In this document: piece after piece, positions 32,927-42,685 of the stretch | How positions within the stretch are numbered: the stretch's first letter is position 1 | Layout: the number at the start of each line of letters is the position of its first letter | Source of the DNA: Clostridia bacterium | GTDB lineage: Bacteria > Bacillota > Clostridia > UBA1212 > UBA1255 | Reading direction: 5' to 3' | Assembly: GCA_017517275.1 (NCBI GenBank) | Contig: JAFWZX010000005.1 | Location: 1 to 55,946 of the forward strand | Length of the DNA: 55,946 bases | Made by a program: the position numbers and the translations under genes | The notes under the pieces: generated by a model | Told to the model about the DNA's origin: nothing | Database searches by the model: none | The model's input: only the letters and a program-made list of their open reading frames with translations

Positions 32927-33511
32927 ATGAGTAATGATGATAAGAGAATTTTAAACCCATCTACTTTTTTGAACCCTGTTCCGGTTGTTCTCGTTACCTG
33001 CGGTGACAATATTGTTACTTTAGCGTGGGCAGGAACAATTTGTTCAGATCCACCTATGCTTTCTATATCTGTTCGTAAAGAAAGATTTACGCATAAGCTC
33101 CTTTGCGAACGTAAGAAGTTTGTTGTTAACCTCGTATCAGATGATATGGTAAGACAAACAGACCTTTGCGGTGTTAAATCAGGCCGTGACGTGGACAAAT
33201 TCCAACTGTGCGGTTTTACCAAACTTACAGGAGAGAAGACCGGAGAGGCAATGATCGGCCAGTCACCGGCCAATATCGAGTGTGAAGTAAAAGAAATAAT
33301 TGAGCTGGGCTCACATGACCTTTTCTTGGCACAGGTTGTAAATGTATATGCAGATGAGAGATTGTTTGATGACAAAGGTGCATGCGACCTGGGCAAGGCA
33401 AAGCTTGTCGCGTATAATCACGGCGAATATTTTACTTTAGGAAAGCCACTGGGTTTTTACGGTTATTCCGTTGCAAGCAAAGATGTATTAAAAAGACGAT
33501 TAAAAAAATAG
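32927..33511 (+). CDS. Flavin reductase-like FMN-binding split-barrel protein
   Basis: A 194-residue protein of the flavin reductase family. Motifs: NPVPVVLVTCGD, NIVTLAWAGTICSDPPMLSI, then VRKERFTHKLL and FVVNLVSDDMVRQTDLCGVKSG, typical of the FMN-binding split barrel. It likely reduces or binds FMN for a partner oxidoreductase that is not evident here. ATG 32927 follows AGGTGAG. A TATAAT lies at 32879-32884, with no convincing -35. Confidence 0.88.
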   Translation: MSNDDKRILNPSTFLNPVPVVLVTCGDNIVTLAWAGTICSDPPMLSISVRKERFTHKLLCERKKFVVNLVSDDMVRQTDLCGVKSGRDVDKFQLCGFTKLTGEKTGEAMIGQSPANIECEVKEIIELGSHDLFLAQVVNVYADERLFDDKGACDLGKAKLVAYNHGEYFTLGKPLGFYGYSVASKDVLKRRLKK

Positions 33512-33532
33512 ATTTATCGGAGGTAAACAATA

Positions 33533-34627
33533 ATGTCTAATTTCAAACTCCACAAATTGCTCGTAGCTATAGTATGTGCTGTACTCATAGTGGTGATGTT
33601 AACATCATGTGGCCTTTTCCCGTCTCAGGAAGAGCCGGCTACACCTACTCTCAAGACTCCAAAGCCTATTCAGTATTCTTTTTTTGCTGTTGAAAAGGCT
33701 GACCTTGAGAGTAAAATTGAAGGAACAGGAACAGTTACTTCAATTTACTATACAAGCCATTCTTTCCAGACAAGCGGAGGAAAGCTTAAAGGTTTGTACG
33801 TTTCTTTAGGAGATACAGTAGAAAAAGGGCAGTTATTGATGGAACTTGACAATTCAAGCATTGAGATGGATTACCTTCAGGCAACAATAGATTACGAACT
33901 TGGCAAAGAGACATTCAGTAATGCTAAGAAAAAGCATGATTCCGGTTTGATATCTGATGTAGAATACAGAATTGAAGAATTAACTTTCCAAAGTATTGAG
34001 AAAAGATATACTAATCTTAAATCGGCCTATAATAATACAAAGTTATATGCAAAAGTCTCCGGTAAAGTCGTTTACATAAACACAGCTTACACAACGGCTG
34101 CGGGTAAAGAAATAATCGCAGGCGACCCTGTTGTGGCTATCGATTCGCAGGATCCAAAATATACGTACGTTGTTTTTGATAAGACTTTTAACAGTGAAGG
34201 CAAAGAGTATACGCCTGAACAGTTCAGAATCGGCGCAAAACTTAGATTAAACGAGTGGTACAACGATGATAAAACAAATGATATCGTTTATTTTGATGGT
34301 GAAATGGTTGGTACTGACCAAATTATAAAGGATACAGGTTTGAATTACGTTTCATCTTCTACGTTTTATTGCAAAATGATCAATCCTCCGGATAATATCG
34401 AACACGGAGATACCGTAAGGTACAACTATACAGTATTTAAAAAAGAAAAAGTACTTCAAATTCCTGTATCAGCGTACTTTGAGTATGACGGAACTACGTA
34501 TGTGTACGTTCTTGATAAATCTACAAATCTTAAAAAAGAAATCGTTGTCGAGCTTGGTATGAGAAATCAGACTAGAGTTGAAGTAGTATCCGGCCTCAAG
34601 CTTGGAGACCTTATTGTAATGCCGTAA
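33533..34627 (+). CDS. Membrane-fusion (HlyD/MacA-like) adaptor lipoprotein
   Basis: A 364-residue exported adaptor. Signal helix then lipobox MLTSC; Pro-rich linker; barrel-sandwich half-motif SGGKLKGLYVSLGDTVEKGQ and its counterpart KLYAKVSGKVVYINTAY around a helical hairpin (residues about 110-165); beta-barrel; and a C-terminal membrane-proximal domain (RVEVVSGLKLGDLIV). In Gram-positive bacteria such adaptors work with FtsX-type ABC permeases, the next gene. GGAGG site. First gene of the export operon, 21 bases after the flavin reductase gene. Confidence 0.88.
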   Translation: MSNFKLHKLLVAIVCAVLIVVMLTSCGLFPSQEEPATPTLKTPKPIQYSFFAVEKADLESKIEGTGTVTSIYYTSHSFQTSGGKLKGLYVSLGDTVEKGQLLMELDNSSIEMDYLQATIDYELGKETFSNAKKKHDSGLISDVEYRIEELTFQSIEKRYTNLKSAYNNTKLYAKVSGKVVYINTAYTTAAGKEIIAGDPVVAIDSQDPKYTYVVFDKTFNSEGKEYTPEQFRIGAKLRLNEWYNDDKTNDIVYFDGEMVGTDQIIKDTGLNYVSSSTFYCKMINPPDNIEHGDTVRYNYTVFKKEKVLQIPVSAYFEYDGTTYVYVLDKSTNLKKEIVVELGMRNQTRVEVVSGLKLGDLIVMP

Positions 34628-34652
34628 CAGTAGAGGGGAAGGATAATACAGC

Positions 34653-37523
34653 ATGATAAAATCTGTACTCAATAAAATAGCAAATAACTTCTGGCTATTT
34701 ATGTGTCTTACAGTGGGTTCGTTGCTGATTGCAGCCATTTTGTCAAGCATTCCGATTTACACTAACGGTGCTTTACGAAAAATGCTTACAAATGACCTTA
34801 ACAAATTTGTTACCACTGACAATGGATACGATTCGCCCGGACAGATGCATACTGAGATATGGTTTGACAGTGAATATTCAGGAATGGGCATTATTGCTAC
34901 CATCGATGAGACTGACGAATACATGAATCAAGTATATGCTAACAGCGATGTTATTGTTTCAGAAAGTTATACGACTTTTACAGTAAGGCGCCTTAGACCT
35001 ACTTCTGAGATGCTTCTTGCAAGAGATGGTAATTACAAGATTAAGACAATGACAAATATTGAGGATCACGTTACTATTATCGAAGGACGTATGTTCAGTG
35101 ATAAGGTTAAAGACGGTGTTCTCGAAGTAATCGTTTCAAGCGAAGAATTCAACAGAAATAACATGGTCGTAGGTCAAGAGTATTCATTCTTGATAGGCTG
35201 GTTGCCGGAAGAAGCTTCTCCTATTTTCAAAGTGCGACTTGTAGGTGTATACGAGCCTAATTATGAGGACACGGAATACTGGTATGACCTTGACAGCGGC
35301 TTTAATAAAACGTTTTTGTCAAGTCGTGATGGTTTTGAGACACTTATGTTTTCCAGCGGAAACGCTAAATTTGTAACAGAGGCCGCTTGGTATTATAACG
35401 TAGACCTTTACTCAATTCCTCTGTCTGATGTTCAGGCCTTCATAGATTTAATTGAAGAAATTGAGATCCATTTCGAAGAAAATTTCAGACAAGGAACGTA
35501 TGATGTATCTGTTCCTATAACGAAAACAATAGTAGAATACGTAGATAATGCAACAAATCTTAAGGTTACGATGTGGATTTTAAATGCCCCCGTACTTGTT
35601 ATGCTGGCATTTTACATTTTCATGGTTGCAAAGCTTATAATAGAAGAGGACAAAGATGAGATTACGTCTCTCAAGAGTCGCGGAGCGGAAAGTAAGCAGA
35701 TTTTTACGCGATACGTTGTAGAATGTGCTTTTATTGTAGCTGCTTCCGTATTACTTGGTCCTCCCTTAGGATATGTCTTGGCACAGATGATAGGTTCTGC
35801 AAATGGATTCCTTGAATTTGTAAACAGAAGCGGTATGTCTATGAGCATAGTCCCCGAAAGCTATCTTTATTCACTGGCAGCAGGTGCTTTGTTTTTGATA
35901 ATGGTGCTTATCCCTGCTAAAAAGGCTACAAAAGATACTATAGTTCAACATAAAGCGAAGAAAGCAAGAAAAACAAAGAAACCTTTCTGGGAAAAAGCTT
36001 TCCTTGATATTATCCTCCTTGCATTGTCTATTTATCTTCTGTTTATGTATAACAGAGTAGATATTTTCACATCAGAAGGATCGATTGACTTGTCAATTTA
36101 CTTCGTATCTACTGTGTTTATTATTGCATGCGGATTACTGTTTTTACGTATTTATCCGCTGTTACTCAAACTTATATTTGCTATATTCAAGAAAAAACTG
36201 CCTCCGACGTTGTACTCATCGTTTATACAGGTAGGCAGAGCAGGCGGAGATAACAGATTCCTTATTTTATTCCTGGTGCTTACTATTTCAATTGGCGTAT
36301 ACAGCTCGAGTACTGCGCGAATTATTAACATAAATGCCGAAGAAGTAGCTATGTATAAGAGCGGTGCTGACGTTGTGCTGACACCTGATTGGCAACTTGA
36401 TTCAGTTGTAGAATACGAAGCTGAAGACGGTACGATTGTCTCGGGAACAATGGCGGATATGCCGCTTAAATACAGGAATATTGACGTAGATAAATACAAA
36501 GCAATAGAAGGTGTTAAGAGTATTGCTAAGGTATCAGATCCAAATTATGTAAGAGCAATGGGATACTTCGGTGATGAATGGCAACGAAGTGTACGTCTTA
36601 TGGCAATTGAACCGTATGAGTTTTCCCAGACTACATGGCTCAGACCGAGCATTTTATCTGAGAAGGTTCATTGGTATGAATACATAAATCAGATGGAAAA
36701 ACATCCTACGTCTGTTCTTATTTCACAAGGTTTTGCTACGGAACATGACCTGAGAGCAGGTGATACCATGGTTATAAATCTAAATGATCTTGGTGTTGAA
36801 GACGGCGCTCCCGGATCGTATCCTATTATGGAATGTTACGTTCTGGCAGTAATCGATTACTGGCCGATGTTTTACGACGGTGCAATCAATACGGACTACG
36901 TAGGAGAACTTATCGTAATGAACCTTGATTATCTCATGTCTGTAAAAGATACACAAACTTACAATTTATGGATCGATCTTGATAATGATACTACGTCACA
37001 GGCGTTTTACGAAAATATGGAAAAAGCAGGTCTCTTGGATTCCGTTACAAGTATTCATGACAGACAGTCAGATTTTGTTCGTGAAAAGTCAGATTCAATG
37101 GTAATGGCTCTGAACGGCACATTCTCGCTTGGCTTTGTTGCTACTATGATAATTAGTATGCTTGGCTTCTTGCTGTACTGGATTTTGAACGTAAGAAAAC
37201 GCAGACTTCAGTTTGGTATTTTAAGGGCGATGGGTATGACAAAAGGCAAGCTGACTACGATGCTTATGTGGGAGCATTTAATGACGTCCGGAGTAGCTGT
37301 TATTGTGGGGATGTTTGTTGGCCTTCTTACGACAGGCTTATTCCTACCCGTACTGGAAAAGTCATATGAAAGCATTCTTCCTTTGAAGATACAATACAAT
37401 ATTATAGATTCAATTCGTATTTTTGCTATTGTAGTTGTTATGATCATTCTCGGTATTGTTATCATTTCTCAGTTTATCAGGAAACTGAAGATTAACGAAG
37501 CTGTTAAGATAGGAGAAGATTAA
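34653..37523 (+). CDS. Large FtsX/MacB-type ABC transporter permease
   Basis: A 956-residue integral membrane protein. Helix at about 13-33; a first outer domain (about 40-300); three or more helices at about 310-420 forming an FtsX core; helices about 445-520; a second large outer domain (about 560-800); and a final FtsX core of helices (about 820-945) with ILRAMGMTKGKLTTMLMWEH. This duplicated-FtsX layout is typical of Gram-positive mechanotransmission or lipoprotein/peptide export permeases. A GAGGGGAAGG site precedes it. The two following ATPase genes supply the nucleotide-binding subunits. Confidence 0.9.
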   Translation: MIKSVLNKIANNFWLFMCLTVGSLLIAAILSSIPIYTNGALRKMLTNDLNKFVTTDNGYDSPGQMHTEIWFDSEYSGMGIIATIDETDEYMNQVYANSDVIVSESYTTFTVRRLRPTSEMLLARDGNYKIKTMTNIEDHVTIIEGRMFSDKVKDGVLEVIVSSEEFNRNNMVVGQEYSFLIGWLPEEASPIFKVRLVGVYEPNYEDTEYWYDLDSGFNKTFLSSRDGFETLMFSSGNAKFVTEAAWYYNVDLYSIPLSDVQAFIDLIEEIEIHFEENFRQGTYDVSVPITKTIVEYVDNATNLKVTMWILNAPVLVMLAFYIFMVAKLIIEEDKDEITSLKSRGAESKQIFTRYVVECAFIVAASVLLGPPLGYVLAQMIGSANGFLEFVNRSGMSMSIVPESYLYSLAAGALFLIMVLIPAKKATKDTIVQHKAKKARKTKKPFWEKAFLDIILLALSIYLLFMYNRVDIFTSEGSIDLSIYFVSTVFIIACGLLFLRIYPLLLKLIFAIFKKKLPPTLYSSFIQVGRAGGDNRFLILFLVLTISIGVYSSSTARIININAEEVAMYKSGADVVLTPDWQLDSVVEYEAEDGTIVSGTMADMPLKYRNIDVDKYKAIEGVKSIAKVSDPNYVRAMGYFGDEWQRSVRLMAIEPYEFSQTTWLRPSILSEKVHWYEYINQMEKHPTSVLISQGFATEHDLRAGDTMVINLNDLGVEDGAPGSYPIMECYVLAVIDYWPMFYDGAINTDYVGELIVMNLDYLMSVKDTQTYNLWIDLDNDTTSQAFYENMEKAGLLDSVTSIHDRQSDFVREKSDSMVMALNGTFSLGFVATMIISMLGFLLYWILNVRKRRLQFGILRAMGMTKGKLTTMLMWEHLMTSGVAVIVGMFVGLLTTGLFLPVLEKSYESILPLKIQYNIIDSIRIFAIVVVMIILGIVIISQFIRKLKINEAVKIGED

Positions 37524-37525
37524 TC

Positions 37526-38230
37526 ATGGCAGATAATATTATTACACTTGATAATGTAAAACGTGATTTTTACAGAAAAAGCGAAGTTATTCATGCTGTT
37601 GATGGAGTTAGTCTTAATATCGAAAGAGGGACCTTTAATATTTTGAGAGGTAAATCAGGATCGGGAAAGACTACTTTGCTCAATATGATTGCTATGATAG
37701 ACAGACCTACTGATGGCAAGATGACGTTTAACGGTGAAGATATCACGAATGCTTCTGATAAGAAAAGAGATAATATCAGACGTACACAGCTTGGGATTAT
37801 TTTTCAGAATACAGCTTTAATTGCTCATATGTCAGCGATTGAAAATGTTGAGTTTGCATTATCCATTGCCGGTATTAAAAGTCAGGAACGTAAACGTCAG
37901 GCGATTAATTGGCTTGATATTATGGGGATTAAAGAAAGACGTAACCACATGCCGGCGGAGATGTCAGGCGGAGAGCAGGCCAGAGTCGCAATAGGAAGAG
38001 CTCTTGCTCATGAGCCTATTTTGCTGCTTGCTGACGAGCCTACGTCAGAGCTCGATACAAAAACGTCATTTGTTGTAGTTGATATGTTTCGTGAATTGGT
38101 TGACAAACAAGGAATTACAATTGTAATGACAACACATGACGTTAATATTATGGATGTAGCAGATAATATTTTCACAATGGAAGATGGGAGGATTATAGAT
38201 GAAGTCAAAAAAAATAATATCATTGGCTGA
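37526..38230 (+). CDS. ABC transporter ATP-binding protein (MacB/LolD type)
   Basis: A 234-residue ATPase. Walker A GKSGSGKTT, Q-loop FQNTALIAHMS, signature EMSGGEQARVAIGRALAHEP, Walker B ILLLADEPTSELD and switch His in MTTHD. The start lies two bases after the permease stop, so translation is coupled. It is one of two ATPases of the unit, consistent with a heterodimeric motor on the single large permease. Confidence 0.95.
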   Translation: MADNIITLDNVKRDFYRKSEVIHAVDGVSLNIERGTFNILRGKSGSGKTTLLNMIAMIDRPTDGKMTFNGEDITNASDKKRDNIRRTQLGIIFQNTALIAHMSAIENVEFALSIAGIKSQERKRQAINWLDIMGIKERRNHMPAEMSGGEQARVAIGRALAHEPILLLADEPTSELDTKTSFVVVDMFRELVDKQGITIVMTTHDVNIMDVADNIFTMEDGRIIDEVKKNNIIG

Positions 38231-39167
38231 GTTGACAGATGGCAAAGATGATTATCAGGCTGATTTTAAAGTCCCTGAAGACGTTATTATCTATTGTGAA
38301 AATTTAATCAGACTGTACAAAATCGGTGAGATTGAGGTAATGGCTCTTCAAGGTTTGGACCTTACGGTTAAAAGAGGCGAGATGATTGCTATTATCGGTA
38401 ACAGCGGTAGCGGTAAATCAACTCTTATGAATATTATAGGCGGTCTTGCCAAACCTACTGCTGGACGTATATACGTTAACGGTATAAATCTTTTAAAGTT
38501 GGACGACAAATTAATGCGCCGTTATATGCGTGAAACAGTTGGCTTTGTATGGCAGAATACGGCAAGAAATATGATTCCGTATTTAAATGCTATTGATAAT
38601 ATAAAGCTTGTTATGCATATGGCCGGTAAAGTTGACGAGGAAAGAGCGAATATGTTGCTGGAAACAGTTGGCCTTGCGCATAGAAAAAAGAGTAAGATGC
38701 ACGAGTTGTCAGGTGGTGAGCAACAAAGAGTTGCTATTGCGATTGCTCTTGCAAATAATCCGTCCATTCTTCTTGCCGATGAGCCTACCGGAGCTGTAGA
38801 TACTAAAACTACTGCTCAAATAATGAATCTTTTCCATAAGCTTAATAGTGAATTGGGTGTTACGATCGTTATCGTAACACATGACAGACAGCTATCTCAT
38901 ATGGTGCCTCGTGTTGTAACAATAAGTGACGGCCGTATCGGTACGGAGTTTATCAGAAGAGAGGAAATGGATCTTCAGAGTGCAGAAGTGATGAATGCAA
39001 CGGCCGGACATGACCATGGATCTCACGTGGAATATGGTTTTATTGATGGCAGAAGACGTTTATTTATTCCCGAAAATTACCTGAATGCCATTGACGTAAA
39101 AGAAAAAGAAAAAGTAGCAATGACAATCGAAGGAAAACAGATTATCTTAACAAAACCGGAAGAATGA
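38199..39167 (+). CDS. ABC transporter ATP-binding protein with C-terminal extension
   Basis: A 322-residue ATPase overlapping the previous gene by 32 bases; GGGAGG at 38186-38191 supports ATG 38199. Walker A GNSGSGKST, Q-loop VWQNTARNMIPYLN, signature ELSGGEQQRVAIAIALANNP, Walker B ILLADEPTGAVD, switch THD. Unlike its partner it carries about 40 extra N-terminal residues and a roughly 70-residue C-terminal tail with a His-containing AGHDHGSHVEYGFIDGRR segment. The tail is unexplained. Confidence 0.94.
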   Translation: MKSKKIISLAELTDGKDDYQADFKVPEDVIIYCENLIRLYKIGEIEVMALQGLDLTVKRGEMIAIIGNSGSGKSTLMNIIGGLAKPTAGRIYVNGINLLKLDDKLMRRYMRETVGFVWQNTARNMIPYLNAIDNIKLVMHMAGKVDEERANMLLETVGLAHRKKSKMHELSGGEQQRVAIAIALANNPSILLADEPTGAVDTKTTAQIMNLFHKLNSELGVTIVIVTHDRQLSHMVPRVVTISDGRIGTEFIRREEMDLQSAEVMNATAGHDHGSHVEYGFIDGRRRLFIPENYLNAIDVKEKEKVAMTIEGKQIILTKPEE

Positions 39168-39877
39168 AAATGCAGAAAATATCTAAAAAAGCCATATTTT
39201 TGCCTATTTTATGTATTATAATGAGCTTGTCGATCTGCGTCGCAACCTCGTGTATAGATACAAGTAACAAAAATCCGATAGTCACGATACAGATGGACCC
39301 CACTTCAAAAACTCAAATCGGTGGGACTATACAAATCGAGTTGTATCCGGATAAAGCTCCTAATTCTGTAAATTATTTCATAGGATTAGTTTTAAATGGA
39401 TTCTATAATGACTGTTACGTAACAAAAGTTATGGCAGGACATCTTGTGGAATTCGGAGATCCGTGGTATCTTAAGAAGAACGACCGTGTCATTGCAGGTG
39501 AATTTGCAGATAATGGCTATACCGACAATGATATTGAGTTTGTAAGAGGAACTGTAGGTTTGGCCCTTGACACTGATAAAGAAGGCAACATTGACAATGA
39601 CTCAGCTATGGGAGATTTCTTTGTTGTGCTGTCTGATGAAGCCGGAGAAAGCTATTTGGGTAAGAGAGCCGCTATAGGAAAGATAATAGCAGGTTTGGAT
39701 ATTTTAGATGAGATTAGCAGAATAAAGAATTATCCTAATTATCAACCTGTTTATTCAGCCAGAACAGAGACAGCAACACTTGATTTAAAAGGACAAACGT
39801 ATCCGAAAGCAGTTACAACAAAAAGAAAATATTATGCAGGGTACGTTACAGAGGATTTTATAAACGGTACAGAATAA
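39164..39877 (+). CDS. Cyclophilin-like peptidyl-prolyl isomerase lipoprotein
   Basis: A 237-residue exported protein. Signal helix with lipobox VATSC; mature domain with cyclophilin motifs: IQIELYPDKAPNSVNYFIGL, NGFYNDCYVTKV, GHLVEFGDP, then RGTVGLALD and FFVVLSD. Position-typical active-site Arg and Phe are partly changed (TKVMAGHLVEFGD in place of HRVIPGFMIQGGD), so isomerase activity is uncertain. ATGA overlap with the ATPase gene puts it in the export operon, where it may fold the exported substrate. Confidence 0.86.
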   Translation: MKMQKISKKAIFLPILCIIMSLSICVATSCIDTSNKNPIVTIQMDPTSKTQIGGTIQIELYPDKAPNSVNYFIGLVLNGFYNDCYVTKVMAGHLVEFGDPWYLKKNDRVIAGEFADNGYTDNDIEFVRGTVGLALDTDKEGNIDNDSAMGDFFVVLSDEAGESYLGKRAAIGKIIAGLDILDEISRIKNYPNYQPVYSARTETATLDLKGQTYPKAVTTKRKYYAGYVTEDFINGTE

Positions 39878-39898
39878 TAAACAGGAGGGCTTACAAAC

Positions 39899-41188
39899 AT
39901 GAAAAAAAGTATTTTTGCAGTACTTGTACTTATGATGGCTTTGATATTAATGACGACTGGTTGCGGTAATCCATCAGATTCTTCCGACCCGTCTAAAACA
40001 ATGAGGCCGCAAGGTGCGGACGTAGGTAACGATGATACTTACCGTGATGTTTTCAAGGAAAACAAAGTAATCGATATTTCTGTTACATTAAAAAATGAGT
40101 ATTATAACGAAATGATGGCTGCTCCAGAAGCAGAACAATTTTATTCTGCCGACATTAACGTGGCAGGAGAGAAGGTTTATAACGTGGGTTTTAGAACAAC
40201 AGGTGCTACTGATTTTGTCGGTACGTCAGAGGCTTCTCTTGAGAAGTATTCATATAAAGTTCGTTTTGATAAATACGTAGACAAACAGAAATATCTTAAG
40301 CTTGATGAGATGGTTTTGATTAATTGCTACAAAGATCCTTCTTACATGCGTGAATATCTGTCTTATCTTGCTTATAAGAGTTTAGACAGTAAGTATGCTC
40401 CTTTAGCCACTTATGCAACTCTTAAAATTAATGGCAAAGATTGTGGCCTTTATCTTTGCATAGAATGTATTGAAGATGCATATCTTAACAGAGTAATGAA
40501 TAATAACGATAACAATCTGTATAAAGCGTCAGAAGGTGCTACGTTAGAATCCTTATCATCTGTTTCTTTATTTGAACAGAAAAACGGTCAGAACGAGACT
40601 AAGACAGATCTTAATGCGTTCCTTGAAGTCTTGCACGCAATGCCTATGGGCTCAAAAGGGGATATTGAGACAGTTCTTAACGTAGACAGTGCGCTTCAAT
40701 TCATTGCGGTCAATGCTGTTGTGGGCAATTACGACGGATATCTTGGTAAAAATGCAAAAGACTATTACCTTGCAAGTAACGGTACTCAATTTATAGTTGT
40801 TCCGTGGGATATGAACGAATCCTTTGGCGCCGGAAACAAAGATAACGGTGTTACAGCTACAATATCAACAGATACTCCTGTATACCGTGTTGATATGTCA
40901 GAACGGCCTTTGATCAGTAAATTGCTTGCCGTACCGGAATATAAAACAAAATATGATAGTTATGTAGCTAAGCTTATAGAGTTTATGTCAGGTATTTCAG
41001 CTGAGATTGATAAGATTGATACGTTGATTGGATCATATGTTCAAAAGGATCAACAGTCTTTCTACGGATATGATCAATATCTTATTAATATCGGTAAATC
41101 AACAGGCGAGAACACTACAGGTTACATTGCTTTATCTGAATATGCTTCTATAAGAGCAGATTTCCTCAAATCATCAGGTGAGCAATAA
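39899..41188 (+). CDS. CotH-like kinase-family lipoprotein
   Basis: A 429-residue exported protein, lipobox MTTGC. The CotH domain is recognised from VGFRTTGATDF, LNAFLEVLHAMP, YATLKINGKDCGLYLCIE, NLYKA, and FIVVPWDMNESFG, the family's PWDxD-like metal motif with Asn in place of the second Asp. CotH proteins of spore coats phosphorylate coat proteins; non-spore relatives occur on cell surfaces. GGAGG site precedes the ATG. Last gene of the export operon, before tRNA-Leu(TAA). Confidence 0.85.
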   Translation: MKKSIFAVLVLMMALILMTTGCGNPSDSSDPSKTMRPQGADVGNDDTYRDVFKENKVIDISVTLKNEYYNEMMAAPEAEQFYSADINVAGEKVYNVGFRTTGATDFVGTSEASLEKYSYKVRFDKYVDKQKYLKLDEMVLINCYKDPSYMREYLSYLAYKSLDSKYAPLATYATLKINGKDCGLYLCIECIEDAYLNRVMNNNDNNLYKASEGATLESLSSVSLFEQKNGQNETKTDLNAFLEVLHAMPMGSKGDIETVLNVDSALQFIAVNAVVGNYDGYLGKNAKDYYLASNGTQFIVVPWDMNESFGAGNKDNGVTATISTDTPVYRVDMSERPLISKLLAVPEYKTKYDSYVAKLIEFMSGISAEIDKIDTLIGSYVQKDQQSFYGYDQYLINIGKSTGENTTGYIALSEYASIRADFLKSSGEQ

Positions 41189-41221
41189 ACTATAATTTTT
41201 ATAATTCGTGATTAAAAAAGG

Positions 41222-41250
41222 TTGACAACAAGCGTATGCTTTGATATACT
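41222..41250 (+). promoter_or_regulatory. Promoter of tRNA-Leu(TAA)
   Basis: TTGACA at 41222-41227, 17 bases, TATACT at 41245-41250, 20 bases before the tRNA. Confidence 0.8.
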
Positions 41251-41270
41251 TTCACTCGTTTCCGATACGT

Positions 41271-41354
41271 GCTGGTGTGGCGGAATCGGCAGACGCAAAG
41301 GACTTAAAATCCTTCGAGGGCAACTTCGTATCGGTTCAAGTCCGATCACCAGCA
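41271..41354 (+). tRNA. tRNA-Leu (anticodon TAA)
   Basis: Acceptor GCTGGTG pairs perfectly with CACCAGC; anticodon stem AAGGA/TCCTT with loop CTTAAAA (anticodon TAA); long variable arm (class II); T arm with CGGTTCAAGTCCG. Discriminator A at 41354; CCA not encoded. Confidence 0.95.
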
Positions 41355-41356
41355 TC

Positions 41357-41381
41357 AAAAAACCGCTTTAGCGGTTTTTTT
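41357..41381 (+). terminator. Rho-independent terminator after tRNA-Leu(TAA)
   Basis: Perfect stem of AAAAAACCGCT (41357-41367) with AGCGGTTTTTT (41370-41380) continuing into T residues. Confidence 0.85.
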
Positions 41382-41407
41382 GTTTATTAGAGGGGTTTTT
41401 AATAAAT

Positions 41408-42439
41408 ATGATTAATATATGTAAGAATCGCAAAGGGATAAAGGCAATTGTATTGATATTTACAGAGATTGTTCTAACAGGGTGCTTGCTATGTGTAATT
41501 TCATTATTTCATCACGTTATTCCAATGAACGTTACGTCTGATATGTCGTTAAACAATAATGCAACCGTTATGCCCAATATTATATTCGGTACACCTCCGG
41601 CAAATACACCGTCTTCCGGAACGAGTGCGACACCTGCTCCGTCAAACGGCCCTCAGTATACACCGACACCAACTCCAAATGAGGAGGACAGTTTATTTAC
41701 GTCTGGAAAAATTATCAAGACTGATTCGTCATATAAGAGTAAGTACGTCAATATTACCTGTAAGACTTACGTTGTAGAAAACGTTACGTATCATGTGCAA
41801 GATATATACGTGAGGAATATGAGTTGTTTTAAAACTGCATTTGCTAATGATAAATTTGCAACAGGATCAAATACAGAGCCGATAATAGAAATTTCTAAAG
41901 CCAAGAATGCAATTGTGGCAATAAACGGAGATCAATATGCAGCACGCAAAGAAGGGGTGGTAATAAGAAACGGATATTTATACCGTGATATTTCGCCGGC
42001 TCCATCTGAAAAACAGGATATTTGCGTTGTTTATAACGACGGAACAATGAAAATATTTAATGAGATTACGTTTGACAGTGCAAAAGAACTTTCAAACGGA
42101 GCTTATCAGGCGTGGAGCTTCGGTCCGGCGCTTGTCGTAGACGGTGTTGCGCAGACGCAGTTCGAACACGGCATAAGCGGACGGAATCCCCGTAGTGTCA
42201 TTGGATACTTTTCACCGGGACATTTTTGTTTTGTTGCAGTAGACGGTAGACAAGACCATTCCGTAGGCTTAAAGCTTGTTGATCTTGCCACGCTTATGAG
42301 AGATTTAGGCTGTGTTCAGGCGTACAATCTGGACGGCGGCAATACAAGTAAGATGGTATTTAATAATGAGTATTACAGTTCTCCTAGCGGTGCCAGGGAA
42401 GTGTCCGATATTGTTTATATTTGTGATATTTTTGAGTAA
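41408..42439 (+). CDS. Phosphodiester glycosidase (NAGPA-domain) family membrane-anchored protein
   Basis: A 343-residue protein. Basic N-terminus, signal-anchor helix (about 13-36), a Pro/Thr-rich linker (about 55-90), then the NAGPA-type domain: NAIVAINGDQYAARKEGVVI, SFGPALVVDG, GRNPRSVIGYF, FCFVAVDGRQ and AYNLDGGNTSKMVFN. The AxNGxxy and LDGGxS segments are the family's active-site signatures. It probably acts on cell-envelope phosphodiester-linked sugars. No good ribosome site beyond AGAGGGG at distance. Followed after 12 bases by a small membrane gene. Confidence 0.88.
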   Translation: MINICKNRKGIKAIVLIFTEIVLTGCLLCVISLFHHVIPMNVTSDMSLNNNATVMPNIIFGTPPANTPSSGTSATPAPSNGPQYTPTPTPNEEDSLFTSGKIIKTDSSYKSKYVNITCKTYVVENVTYHVQDIYVRNMSCFKTAFANDKFATGSNTEPIIEISKAKNAIVAINGDQYAARKEGVVIRNGYLYRDISPAPSEKQDICVVYNDGTMKIFNEITFDSAKELSNGAYQAWSFGPALVVDGVAQTQFEHGISGRNPRSVIGYFSPGHFCFVAVDGRQDHSVGLKLVDLATLMRDLGCVQAYNLDGGNTSKMVFNNEYYSSPSGAREVSDIVYICDIFE

Positions 42440-42451
42440 CGAGGTGAGTTT

Positions 42452-42685
42452 ATGAAGAGTAAAAGAGCTAATACAATAATTAAATATTTATTGAAAATAC
42501 TTCCTCATGTATCGATTATAACTTCTCTTGCATACGTAGTGCTTTTTATTATAGACAGAGTAAACCCCGCTATGAATTTTATCGGCTTTGCGATGACAAA
42601 AGTTGTAATTTTAGTCCTTGCAATCTGCTCTACGGTTACTTCTGCATTGATTATTTATTTATTGGAATTTAAAAATCGAAAATAA
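42452..42685 (+). CDS. Small two-helix membrane protein
   Basis: A 77-residue protein with GAGGTGAG close before the ATG. Helices at about 14-32 and 45-70 with a short loop (IDRVNPAMNF), and a basic tail. No family recognised. Likely cotranscribed with the preceding gene; its stop abuts the 3' end of the convergent gpr gene. Confidence 0.65.
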   Translation: MKSKRANTIIKYLLKILPHVSIITSLAYVVLFIIDRVNPAMNFIGFAMTKVVILVLAICSTVTSALIIYLLEFKNRK

